A stretch of DNA of 34,472 nt from assembly GCA_900769875.1 (NCBI GenBank), contig CAAGII010000013.1, forward strand, positions 1 through 34,472, in the 5' to 3' direction. Shown piece after piece: positions 1 through 6,237 of this stretch (the stretch's first letter is position 1; every line of letters begins with the position of its first letter). The DNA is from Clostridia bacterium (GTDB taxonomy: Bacteria; Bacillota; Clostridia; Christensenellales; Aristaeellaceae). Below the pieces are notes generated by a model, which was given only the letters and a program-made list of their open reading frames with translations, was not told the origin of the DNA and searched no databases. The position numbers and the translations under genes were made by a program.

Positions 1-871
1 GACGGTTGTTAGTGCGACTTTGGTGGGCAGCTAGCTGCCCACCAAAGTCGTCGAGCGAATAGAAGGAATGCGTGTCATAAAACATCCGCTGGTCTTCCCT
101 GTGACTGCGTTCAACTTTTCCATTATGGCGGGGAGTATACGGACGAATGAGTTTATGACGAATGCCGAGATCATGCGCCGTTTTCTCGAACAGAGTTTGT
201 TTGTCTTTTTGGCTATTGGAGAAACGATTGGTGAATTCAAAGCCGTTGTCAGTCTGTACGCATTCAATAATGACGCCAAGCCTTCGAAATTGCTGAGCAA
301 CCTTTTTTAGGAACTCCGAAGAGGAATATGTACTTTGCTCAGGATAAGCTCCGAGGATCCGATAACGAGAATACTCGTCGATTGCCGTGTATTGGAAGAG
401 CCGCTCCGCCTTATTCGCGAGGCAGCTTCGCGGCACAACTTTGACGTCGATCTGGATGCGTTCACCGGGATGAGTCATCTGTTCATAGGGCTTTGGTTTG
501 CGCTTCTTCTTGGGCGGTTGCTCCTTGATTAGCCCTTCTCGACGCATGCAGCGAAACAGACTTTCAACGGTGCGGGAATATCCTCTTTTCTTCAATCGAT
601 GCCACAGCTCAGTAAGCCCCAGCTTGGGGTTCCGGCGGCGCATATCACGAATGAGTTTGAGTTCTTCTTCTGTATGCTGCCTGGGATGGCTGTGTGGCCT
701 TCTGGACTGACAGCCAAGGGATTCTACCGTCCCGTCCCAGCGACTGCGCCAGAAGTAGATGTAGGAGCGTCCTTTGTTGTATTTGCGGCTAGCTCGGCTG
801 ACACCATACTTCTCTGCGAACTTCATCAGGGATTGCCGATACTTCATGTCCTGTGTTATACTGTTGCTCAT
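1..871 (-). CDS. IS481-like DDE transposase (rve integrase fold), 3' end missing
   Basis: The frame runs from ATG at 871 to the window edge, 290 codons without a stop, so the C-terminus is missing. The start is supported by an AAAGGAG box about 10 nt upstream. Residues about 10-115 form helix-turn-helix regions, including KYGVSRASRKYNKG and MRRRNPKLGLTELWHRLKKR. An integrase core follows: D142 in RIQIDVK, D208 in QTDNGFEF and E254 in HNGKVERSHRED make the DDE triad. This pattern is typical of IS481/IS3-type transposases that join IS ends by cut-and-paste or copy-out chemistry. Nothing visible is broken. The last 16 codons overlap a perfect 36-bp palindrome at 15-50. Confidence 0.85.
   Translation of the reverse strand, partial: MSNSITQDMKYRQSLMKFAEKYGVSRASRKYNKGRSYIYFWRSRWDGTVESLGCQSRRPHSHPRQHTEEELKLIRDMRRRNPKLGLTELWHRLKKRGYSRTVESLFRCMRREGLIKEQPPKKKRKPKPYEQMTHPGERIQIDVKVVPRSCLANKAERLFQYTAIDEYSRYRILGAYPEQSTYSSSEFLKKVAQQFRRLGVIIECVQTDNGFEFTNRFSNSQKDKQTLFEKTAHDLGIRHKLIRPYTPRHNGKVERSHREDQRMFYDTHSFYSLDDFGGQLAAHQSRTNNR
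15..50. repeat. Perfect 36-bp palindrome inside the transposase gene
   Basis: Positions 15-32 are the exact reverse complement of 33-50, with no spacer. The symmetry stops at 14/51. It encodes transposase residues about 275-286 (DFGGQLAAHQSR), which read like normal protein. It sits 14 bp from the window edge, so an assembly fold-back is possible. Confidence 0.9.
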
Positions 872-1014
872 GAAGGGTGTGGCTCCTTTCGTTTGCGTTT
901 GGTGTGGTAACTTAACTATAACAGAAACAGCCATATCCTTCTATTCTTTTTTCTTCAGTGTCCAAGATGTATTGTAGTCCTACACGCAGAACGGCGCATT
1001 TTCTCCGCTGGTGC

Positions 1015-1044
1015 TTGACACGCAAGGTCAGCTTGTGGTACAAT
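1015..1044 (+). promoter_or_regulatory. Sigma-70-type promoter of tRNA-Arg
   Basis: A perfect -35 box TTGACA (1015-1020) and a -10 box TACAAT (1039-1044) are separated by 18 bp. The predicted transcription start lies a few bases before the tRNA 5' end at 1060. Confidence 0.8.
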
Positions 1045-1059
1045 ACTTACGATGCCTGC

Positions 1060-1133
1060 GCGCCCGTAGCTCAGTTGGATAGAGCGTCAGACTCCGACTC
1101 TGAAGGTCACAGGTTCGACTCCTGCCGGGCGTA
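1060..1133 (+). tRNA. tRNA-Arg (anticodon CCG)
   Basis: The 74-nt sequence folds as a cloverleaf. The acceptor stem pairs 1060-1066 with 1126-1132 (one G-U pair at the end), the D-stem is GCTC/GAGC, the anticodon stem TCAGA/TCTGA closes a seven-base loop with CCG at 1094-1096, and the T-arm contains TTCGACT. The T-stem has one A-C mismatch at its base. The discriminator is A1133 and CCA is not encoded. CCG reads the arginine codon CGG. Confidence 0.95.
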
Positions 1134-1139
1134 CGCATA

Positions 1140-1183
1140 CCCCCTTGCAAGACTACGGTTTGCAGGGGGGATTGCTTTGTTTG
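1140..1183 (+). terminator. Rho-independent terminator of tRNA-Arg
   Basis: CCCCCTTGCAA pairs with TTGCAGGGGG across a short loop (one bulged base). A T-rich tail, attgctttgttt, follows directly. Confidence 0.7.
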
Positions 1184-1319
1184 GAGATGGATGCCGTTCC
1201 GCTGACGGGAGCGCTGACACAGAAATGCACGAAAGATGGCGCCTCTTCATCCGCAGTTCACATGAAGGTGGTAAGCTGTGGATATCGTGGCGCAAGACGC
1301 CGGGAAAGGAAGTCTGCTT

Positions 1320-1979
1320 ATGAAAACCCCGCTGACCAAAGCCCGTCTGCGCCAGCACTGGCAGTACAGCTGGTGGAAATACCTGCTGCTCGTTGTGCTT
1401 GCGCTTGGCGGATGGAATATCCTGTTTGCCGTCACAGCCTATCGTCCTCCGGCGGAAAAGATTGTGGATTTATATGTGTACGGCTACGCCGATACCGAGA
1501 AGCTGGGCGCCTATCTTGCGAAGGTTCGTGAGGAGCAGCTTCCCGAAATGGAGCAGATGAACGCCGTCGAGGTGCTGCCTGACGAAACCTACGGCAGCAT
1601 GGTGCTGGCCACCAGACTCGCAGCCGCGGAGGGCGACCTGTATGTGCTGCCCCGCACCTACTTCCAGCAGTATGCGTCCGACGGCGCGTTCATCGAGCTT
1701 GACGGGCAGACGGAGCTGATCGTCCTGTGCGAAAGCATGGGCGTGGATCTGGAGCGATGCTGGCGGCTGAATACGGAATCGGGCGAACGCCACCTGTACG
1801 GCTTCCCGGTCAATGGACTGCCAGGGCTCAAGGAGCTGGTTTCCAGCTCGGAGGAGATGTATCTGTGCATCCTGTTCAACAACGGCAACACCGACAACGT
1901 GCTCCAATGCATGAACATTCTCGTGCGTGATATGATCCAGCCGGTGGAATCGCAGCCTGACGCGGGAGGAAACCCATGA
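1320..1979 (+). CDS. Membrane-anchored extracellular protein of unknown function
   Basis: The protein has 219 residues if it starts at ATG 1320, which follows a GGAAAGGA box at good spacing. A GTG at 1278 in the same frame has no comparable site. Residues 1-15 are basic, and residues about 20-39 (LLLVVLALGGWNILFAVTA) form one membrane segment without a clear cleavage site, giving an N-in, C-out anchor. The outer part, with YVYGYADTEKLGAYLAKVREEQ and GDLYVLPRTYFQQYASDGAFIELDG, vaguely recalls a lobe of a family 1 solute-binding protein, but I cannot assign a family. The stop overlaps the start of the next gene (ATGA), so the two are translationally coupled. Confidence 0.75.
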   Translation: MKTPLTKARLRQHWQYSWWKYLLLVVLALGGWNILFAVTAYRPPAEKIVDLYVYGYADTEKLGAYLAKVREEQLPEMEQMNAVEVLPDETYGSMVLATRLAAAEGDLYVLPRTYFQQYASDGAFIELDGQTELIVLCESMGVDLERCWRLNTESGERHLYGFPVNGLPGLKELVSSSEEMYLCILFNNGNTDNVLQCMNILVRDMIQPVESQPDAGGNP

Positions 1980-2260
1980 AGCATCATATTCTTGTCAAGT
2001 GGAATCCTTCAGTCACAGACAAAGCCGCCTTGCTGGCGCAGGTCAGCCAGCTGTACGCGGGCGCGACGGCGATCAGCGGCGTTGCGGAGGCAGCCGTATA
2101 TGGCAATGTGACGGATCGTCCCAACCGCTATGACCTGATGATCGTGCTCACCATGCCTTCCGAGGCGCTGCCCGCGTGGGACGCGAGCGACCTGCACATG
2201 CGCTGGAAGGCCGAATACGGCGCGCTGATCGCACAGAAGGCCATCTTCGATTGCGACTGA
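1976..2260 (+). CDS. Dabb (stress-responsive alpha-beta barrel) domain protein
   Basis: This 94-residue protein matches the Dabb pattern: it opens MKHHILVKWNPSV, has a central region AISGVAEAAVYGNVTDRPNRYDLMIVLTMPSEALPAW, and ends with a short helix-strand pair. Dabb proteins are small dimeric ferredoxin-like barrels. Most bacterial members have no assigned substrate. Its ATG at 1976 overlaps the stop of the membrane protein gene by 4 bp, so it is coupled to that gene. A terminator follows at 2341-2382, making this a two-gene unit. Function remains open; the family call is fairly firm. Confidence 0.8.
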   Translation: MKHHILVKWNPSVTDKAALLAQVSQLYAGATAISGVAEAAVYGNVTDRPNRYDLMIVLTMPSEALPAWDASDLHMRWKAEYGALIAQKAIFDCD

Positions 2261-2340
2261 CGACCGGTCTGCAGCGCTTCCCATCGCCTTGCGGGGTTTC
2301 ATGACATGCCCGGGTACTGCCGTGAGGCGGCGCCCTTCTA

Positions 2341-2382
2341 AAGCTCCTGCGGCAATTCCGCTTGCCACGCAGGAGCTTTTAT
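2341..2382 (+). terminator. Rho-independent terminator after the Dabb gene
   Basis: AAGCTCCTGC (2341-2350) pairs perfectly with GCAGGAGCTT (2369-2378), followed by TTTAT. The -35 box of the next promoter lies inside the loop. Confidence 0.85.
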
Positions 2383-2390
2383 GATATACT
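2362..2390 (+). promoter_or_regulatory. Promoter for the Cys-rich protein gene
   Basis: TTGCCA (2362-2367), a 17-bp spacer and TATACT (2385-2390), with TGA before the -10 box as an extended -10 element. It is nested in the preceding terminator. Confidence 0.6.
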
Positions 2391-2468
2391 CCAAGCATCA
2401 TCCATGTGAGGCCGCAATGCATCAGCCATCGGAACAACCATCCGATCCACATCCGCGGAGGGAAACGT

Positions 2469-3053
2469 ATGCCGTGTCCAGAAAAATTCAAGGAGTCGCT
2501 CAGGACGTTTTCGATCCCAGAGGACACTGTCCGCCGTGTGAACGAAGGCTATGAGGATTTGGTGAGCAGCAGCCCCAAGAAACGCAAGGCCGCGTATTTT
2601 CAGCGCGCCACGGAGATCCTCATGGCGGAGGCAGACGCGGATACCGTGCATCGCCTCTATGAAAGCAACGCCTGCTGCAAGGGCGGGCAGCGTGAAAAGG
2701 CGTCCAAAGCGTTCGCCGCGCGGTACGCCGGTCTTGACTATCGTGAGCGTGTGCCCCACATCTGCGAGGTGCCCTATATGGGCATAGCGGAGCTTGAGGA
2801 CGATCATATGCTGCTTGTGCATGCGGTGAGCATGACGGCGGGCGGGCAATATGCGTGCGCGTGCTCCAATTTCAATCAATCCGGCTTCCATGAGCCGGTG
2901 CGGAAAGATTACTGCCATTGCTGCGCCGGACATTTTCTGCACCACTATCAGATCATGCTGGGCGTCAGGCTCAGCACGATCGAAATCATATCCTCTCCGC
3001 TTGACAGCGGCGGCGCGCAGCCGTGCGTGATGCGCTTTGCCGTCCACACCTGA
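2469..3053 (+). CDS. Cys/His-rich protein of unknown function (DUF6144-like)
   Basis: The protein has 194 residues from ATG 2469, which follows GGAGGG at 6-nt spacing. No signal peptide or membrane segment is seen, so it is probably cytoplasmic. The N-terminal half is helical. Ten cysteines are present, several in tight motifs: CC at 69-70 (ESNACCKGGQ), C130-x-C132, and C149-H-C-C152 followed by H155, H158 and H159. Such spacing suggests a metal or Fe-S site, but this is inference. The overall look resembles DUF6144-type proteins of Clostridia. It has its own promoter and no close partner. Confidence 0.7.
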   Translation: MPCPEKFKESLRTFSIPEDTVRRVNEGYEDLVSSSPKKRKAAYFQRATEILMAEADADTVHRLYESNACCKGGQREKASKAFAARYAGLDYRERVPHICEVPYMGIAELEDDHMLLVHAVSMTAGGQYACACSNFNQSGFHEPVRKDYCHCCAGHFLHHYQIMLGVRLSTIEIISSPLDSGGAQPCVMRFAVHT

Positions 3054-3370
3054 TGAGGCACAGACCGGCATGGATCCATGCCGAACCAACCGTGCATGCA
3101 GGCAGCATGAATGGAACGGTTGCATTGGATCGACGTCCCTGAGCGGTCGCGGCCTCCATGGGCGCGGATGTTTTGCTGCGCCTCCGTCGTGCGTCCGCTT
3201 TACGCGCCGCGCGATTGCGTCATTCGGTCGCGCTTTGTTCCATCCGCTCCATGCGCGCGCAGAAACGGCTGCATTCAGACACATCAACGTGTGTTTCCCC
3301 ACTTTTCCCCTTGCAGGATTCGGCAAAAGAAGCTATAATATTGTTAATTGACAATACGGAGGTTTTCCCC
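3054..3370. other. Intergenic region before the aromatic pair
   Basis: No gene is seen. An 18-bp perfect palindrome centred on GGATCC (3066-3083) lies 12 bp after the preceding stop, without a T-run. The middle part shows nothing recognisable. The promoter of the chorismate mutase gene occupies 3311-3339. Confidence 0.6.
3311..3339 (+). promoter_or_regulatory. Promoter of the chorismate mutase-shikimate kinase operon
   Basis: TTGCAG (3311-3316), a 17-bp spacer and a perfect TATAAT (3334-3339). A GGAGG ribosome site and ATG 3371 follow about 30 bp downstream. Confidence 0.75.
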
Positions 3371-3676
3371 ATGCCAGCACAGCATTCTGCCCGTGAGTTG
3401 AGCGAAATTCGCAGCGAACTGGATGAAGTTGACTCACGCCTCGTTTTGCTGTTTGAAAAACGGATGCAGCTTTGCCGCGAGGTTGCCCGGGCAAAGATCG
3501 CAGACGGGCTGCCTGTGCTTGATCAGAGCCGCGAGGAGCAGGTGCTTGCCTCCCGCGCAGCCATGCTGACGGACGCCTCCCTGACGGACGGTGTGCGTGA
3601 GCTGTATCAGACCATGATGTCCATCAGCCGTCATGAACAGGAGAAAATGATGCAGGAGGCGGAGCGCCATGCTTGA
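3371..3676 (+). CDS. Chorismate mutase (AroQ class, monofunctional)
   Basis: This 101-residue, all-helical protein converts chorismate to prephenate on the route to phenylalanine and tyrosine. It shows the AroQ fold signature: a long first helix with R at position 14 (SEIRSELDEVDSRLVLLFEKRMQL), then EVARAKIADGLPVLDQSREEQVL carrying the conserved K and the DxxRE motif, and a third helix VRELYQTMMSISRHEQ. Length is normal for a free-standing domain. The start ATG follows GGAGG by about 9 nt. The 3' end overlaps the shikimate kinase start by 8 bp, so the two enzymes are co-translated. Confidence 0.93.
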   Translation: MPAQHSARELSEIRSELDEVDSRLVLLFEKRMQLCREVARAKIADGLPVLDQSREEQVLASRAAMLTDASLTDGVRELYQTMMSISRHEQEKMMQEAERHA

Positions 3677-4184
3677 CCGCCACATCTTTATCATCGGCAT
3701 GCCAGGCAGCGGGAAGAGCAGCCTGAGCAAGCGCGTATCCAATGAAATGGGCATTCCCTATGTGGATATGGATCAGCGCATTGCGCAGCTCGTCGGCTGC
3801 TCGGTGACGGAGATTTTCGAGAATTACGGCGAGCAGGCCTTCCGCAATGCGGAAACCAATTGTCTGGGTCTGCTCATCGGTCAGCGTCCAAGCATCGTAT
3901 CCACCGGCGGCGGCACCATCATGCAGGACGTGAACCGGCAGATCATGCGCAATCACGGCGTCATCATCTTCATCGACCGCCCGCTGGAGGAAATCAAAAG
4001 CGATATCAAGCTTGACCGCCGTCCCCTGCTTGCCAAAAAGGGGCTGGAAGAGCTGGATCGCCTCTATCACGAGCGGATTGACGTCTATCGCGCGGCAGCC
4101 GACTATGTGCTATTAAACGATCAGGGCTATTATAACGGCGTGTTCCAGCTGGAGCGCCTGATATCCTCCATCTTCGCGCTGTAA
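3669..4184 (+). CDS. aroK: Shikimate kinase
   Basis: The 171-residue protein phosphorylates shikimate at the 3-hydroxyl with ATP, in the cytosol. The P-loop is GMPGSGKS at residues 10-17. The shikimate-binding aspartate motif is DMDQR at 33-37, the substrate glycine-rich motif is STGGGT at about 78-83, and the lid arginines sit in LDRRPLLAKKG. Length fits the family. It overlaps the chorismate mutase gene by 8 bp, pairing two steps of the same aromatic pathway. A strong two-way terminator follows. Confidence 0.96.
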   Translation: MLDRHIFIIGMPGSGKSSLSKRVSNEMGIPYVDMDQRIAQLVGCSVTEIFENYGEQAFRNAETNCLGLLIGQRPSIVSTGGGTIMQDVNRQIMRNHGVIIFIDRPLEEIKSDIKLDRRPLLAKKGLEELDRLYHERIDVYRAAADYVLLNDQGYYNGVFQLERLISSIFAL

Positions 4185-4221
4185 GCGCGGTCATCACCGT
4201 TTCATCGGAAAAGCAGAAGAA

Positions 4222-4286
4222 AAAACGCTCCTCCGCTGATGTGGCAGTCCATGCAAGCTGCCACATCAATCGGGGGAGCATTTGTT
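4222..4286. terminator. Bidirectional terminator between aroK and the glycan operon
   Basis: TGATGTGGCAG (4237-4247) pairs perfectly with CTGCCACATCA (4258-4268), extended by GCTCCTCC/GGGGGAGC. An A-run stands on the left (gaagaaaaaa) and T-rich sequence on the right, so it can stop transcription from both converging operons. Confidence 0.88.
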
Positions 4287-4314
4287 GTACGGATCGCTTC
4301 AGTGCGAGGCGGCG

Positions 4315-5094
4315 TTACGCGTCGCGTCCAAAGACCTCCCACTCAATCAGCGCGGGGAAGGCGGAGGGATCGTCGCTTTTCTGCATCCGCTCCAGCCGCA
4401 TCCAGCTGACGCGGTGATCGCCCAGCGGAATCAACTGGCGATCGCCGGTTTTGGCAAGCTCAAACGCGGTTTCCGTCCCGTCGGACAGCACCACATGCCC
4501 GCTGACCCAGTAGGCGTCGTGCGGGAAATCCGCGCGGAGCGTCAGCGCCATCGCATGTACCTCGACCACACGCCCGAACTGCAACAGACACCATGCGTCC
4601 TCACGCGCGCCGATGCCCCAGCTCTGGTAAGGCCACTCGCCGTGATAGCTGCTGATGCGTACGCCGTCAATCACATTGCGCGCTGCAAAACAGCTCTCGC
4701 CGCGCGTTTCCACATTCGCGGTGCAGTGAGGGTAAAAATCGGTATCGCCGCGAAGGTCGGCGGGATTGCACGCCACATTGCGCCGCGCCGCCGTCTCCGC
4801 GCCGGTCATGGCGCGCGCGGTGATCAGATGGCGTTCGCCCGAAAAGGCGGCGGGGCTGTACGCCAGCCGGTGCTCCCCCGTGGGCACGCGCCATGTCATG
4901 CGTCCCGATGGAAGATAGACTTCACCCGGCAAAAGAGCGGTATCCATCTGCGCCCACACATGGCGGCAGTCCGACGTCAGCTCCACCGTGTCGCCCGGCT
5001 CATACGCATGGTCAAAGCAAAGCAGCGCTTCCTCCGCATGCGAAGCTGCGGCGATGACGCGCCCCTCCGCATTGCGCACAGTGATGGTCATCAT
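4315..5094 (-). CDS. Discoidin-like (F5/8 type C) carbohydrate-binding protein, cytoplasmic
   Basis: This 259-residue protein is the last gene of the seven-gene glycan operon. Residues 1-100 look like a small beta-sandwich (EPGDTVELTSD, LPSGRMTWRVPTGEHRLAYSP). Residues about 105-257 resemble a discoidin/F5-8 type C domain: NVIDGVRISSYHGEWPYQSWG, then DAWCLLQFGRVVEVHAMALTLRADFPHDAYW and a final WMRLERM...LIEWEVFG strand. No signal peptide or catalytic motif is visible. Such domains usually bind sugars outside cells, so a cytosolic version next to GH88 is unusual; it may hold imported oligosaccharides or be an uncharacterised enzyme. ATG 5094 follows GAGGAGG. Confidence 0.7.
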   Translation of the reverse strand: MMTITVRNAEGRVIAAASHAEEALLCFDHAYEPGDTVELTSDCRHVWAQMDTALLPGEVYLPSGRMTWRVPTGEHRLAYSPAAFSGERHLITARAMTGAETAARRNVACNPADLRGDTDFYPHCTANVETRGESCFAARNVIDGVRISSYHGEWPYQSWGIGAREDAWCLLQFGRVVEVHAMALTLRADFPHDAYWVSGHVVLSDGTETAFELAKTGDRQLIPLGDHRVSWMRLERMQKSDDPSAFPALIEWEVFGRDA

Positions 5095-5127
5095 ACTCGT
5101 CCTCCTCGCCTGTTGTTGGCGTATCCG

Positions 5128-6237
5128 TCATGTCCACAGCATCGGGTCGGTGCCAAGCAGGCGCGCGATGGCTTCCACAAAGAAGTAGTCGCCGTAGGTG
5201 ATGTTGGTGTGGCGGCCTGCGCCGTCATCATGGTAGCTTGCGGTGCAATGCGTCAGGATGCCGCAGCTCGCCTCCGTCCAGTCGCAGCAGTGGTCGATCA
5301 GGCCGTCCAGCAGCCGCTCAGCCGCCGTCTGATAGGCCGCGTTGCCGCTCTGCTTCGCAAGCTCCTGCAGGCCGCAGGCCGCGCAGGCGCCCGCAATGTT
5401 GTCAATGCGCACCTCGTCCGCAGGCTGGCAGAAGTCGCAGTCGGTCAGCCCATCCTCGCGGATATGCGCGGTAAAGTAATCCGCAATCCGGCAGGCAGTG
5501 TCCAGATAGCGCCGGTCGCCCGTGTTCACATACGCCAGCGTGAAGCCGTACAGGCCCCACGCCTGGCCGCGGCTCCAGCTGGTACCCAGCGCATAGCCCT
5601 GACCGGGATGCTCCTTCACGCGCTCGCCGGTCACAGGATCAAACTCAATGATGTGGCTCACCGAGCCGTTTTCGCGGACAAACTCGCGCATCGTGGTCAT
5701 CGCATGGATGTTCGCAACGCTCGCAAAGCGCGGGTCGCCCGTCTGCCGCGAGGCCCAGTACAGCAGCGACAGGTTCATCATGCAGTCAATGATCGCGTAG
5801 CCCACCTGCGAAGGGTGGTTCCACGCGCGGATGTAGCCCGCCGGGTTGAACCGCCCCATCAGGAGGCTCGCCGCGTGCAGCGTATCCGTTTTGGCCTGCT
5901 CGCAGCCGGTCAGCTTGTAGTCCGCGCCGCACGAGAGCAGATACATGAAGCCAACGTCGTGATTGAGGTATTGAAAGGTGCGGAATTCCTCCGTCAGCAT
6001 GCCTTCGGCGCGGCGCGCCTCGACGCTGTAGGTTTCTTCGCCGGTCATGGCGTACAGCTGCCACATCAGCGCAGGCCAGAAGCCGCCCGTCCACCAGCTA
6101 TTGCCATCATAGGGCGAGGTAAGCCACTGTCCGTTTTCGCTCTTGTAGGGCAGGATACCGGCCTTGGCTGCCATCCGGGCAGAGCGGGCAAACTTCTCGT
6201 TCACCTTCCGGGCGATTTCCTTCACATCATTGCGCAT
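5128..6237 (-). CDS. GH88 unsaturated glucuronyl hydrolase
   Basis: The 369-residue protein has the (alpha/alpha)6-barrel pattern of GH88, which hydrolyses the unsaturated uronic acid left at the non-reducing end after polysaccharide lyase cleavage. Visible motifs are SWWTGGFWPALMW (47-59), the aspartate D94 in LNHDVGFMY and D151 in IIDCMMNLSLLYWA, matching the two essential aspartates of the family, and GTSWSRGQAWGLYGF. No signal peptide is present. ATG 6237 follows GGAGGAGG and overlaps the stop of the upstream DUF2264 gene by 11 bp. Together with the lyase two genes upstream it makes a lyase-then-hydrolase pathway. A related family, GH105, is the main alternative. Confidence 0.9.
   Translation of the reverse strand: MRNDVKEIARKVNEKFARSARMAAKAGILPYKSENGQWLTSPYDGNSWWTGGFWPALMWQLYAMTGEETYSVEARRAEGMLTEEFRTFQYLNHDVGFMYLLSCGADYKLTGCEQAKTDTLHAASLLMGRFNPAGYIRAWNHPSQVGYAIIDCMMNLSLLYWASRQTGDPRFASVANIHAMTTMREFVRENGSVSHIIEFDPVTGERVKEHPGQGYALGTSWSRGQAWGLYGFTLAYVNTGDRRYLDTACRIADYFTAHIREDGLTDCDFCQPADEVRIDNIAGACAACGLQELAKQSGNAAYQTAAERLLDGLIDHCCDWTEASCGILTHCTASYHDDGAGRHTNITYGDYFFVEAIARLLGTDPMLWT

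Larger units (their letters stand above)
1..985 (-). mobile_element. Partial IS481-like insertion sequence, runs off left edge
   Basis: The segment carries a DDE transposase gene reading left and leaving the window. The transposase-upstream end may lie near 984, where the minus strand begins TGTAGGACTACA, a TGT start of the kind found at many IS ends. The second end and any target duplication lie outside the window, so the terminus is a guess. The possible end is only about 30 bp from the -35 box of the tRNA-Arg promoter. Confidence 0.6.

Noticed and set aside
3066..3083. 18-bp palindrome after the Cys-rich gene
   Set aside because: It has no T-run and no adjacent promoter, so neither terminator nor operator is supported.
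2379..3326. A 315-codon minus-strand open frame opposite the Cys-rich protein
   Set aside because: No recognisable domains; the plus strand has a promoter, ribosome site and coherent protein.
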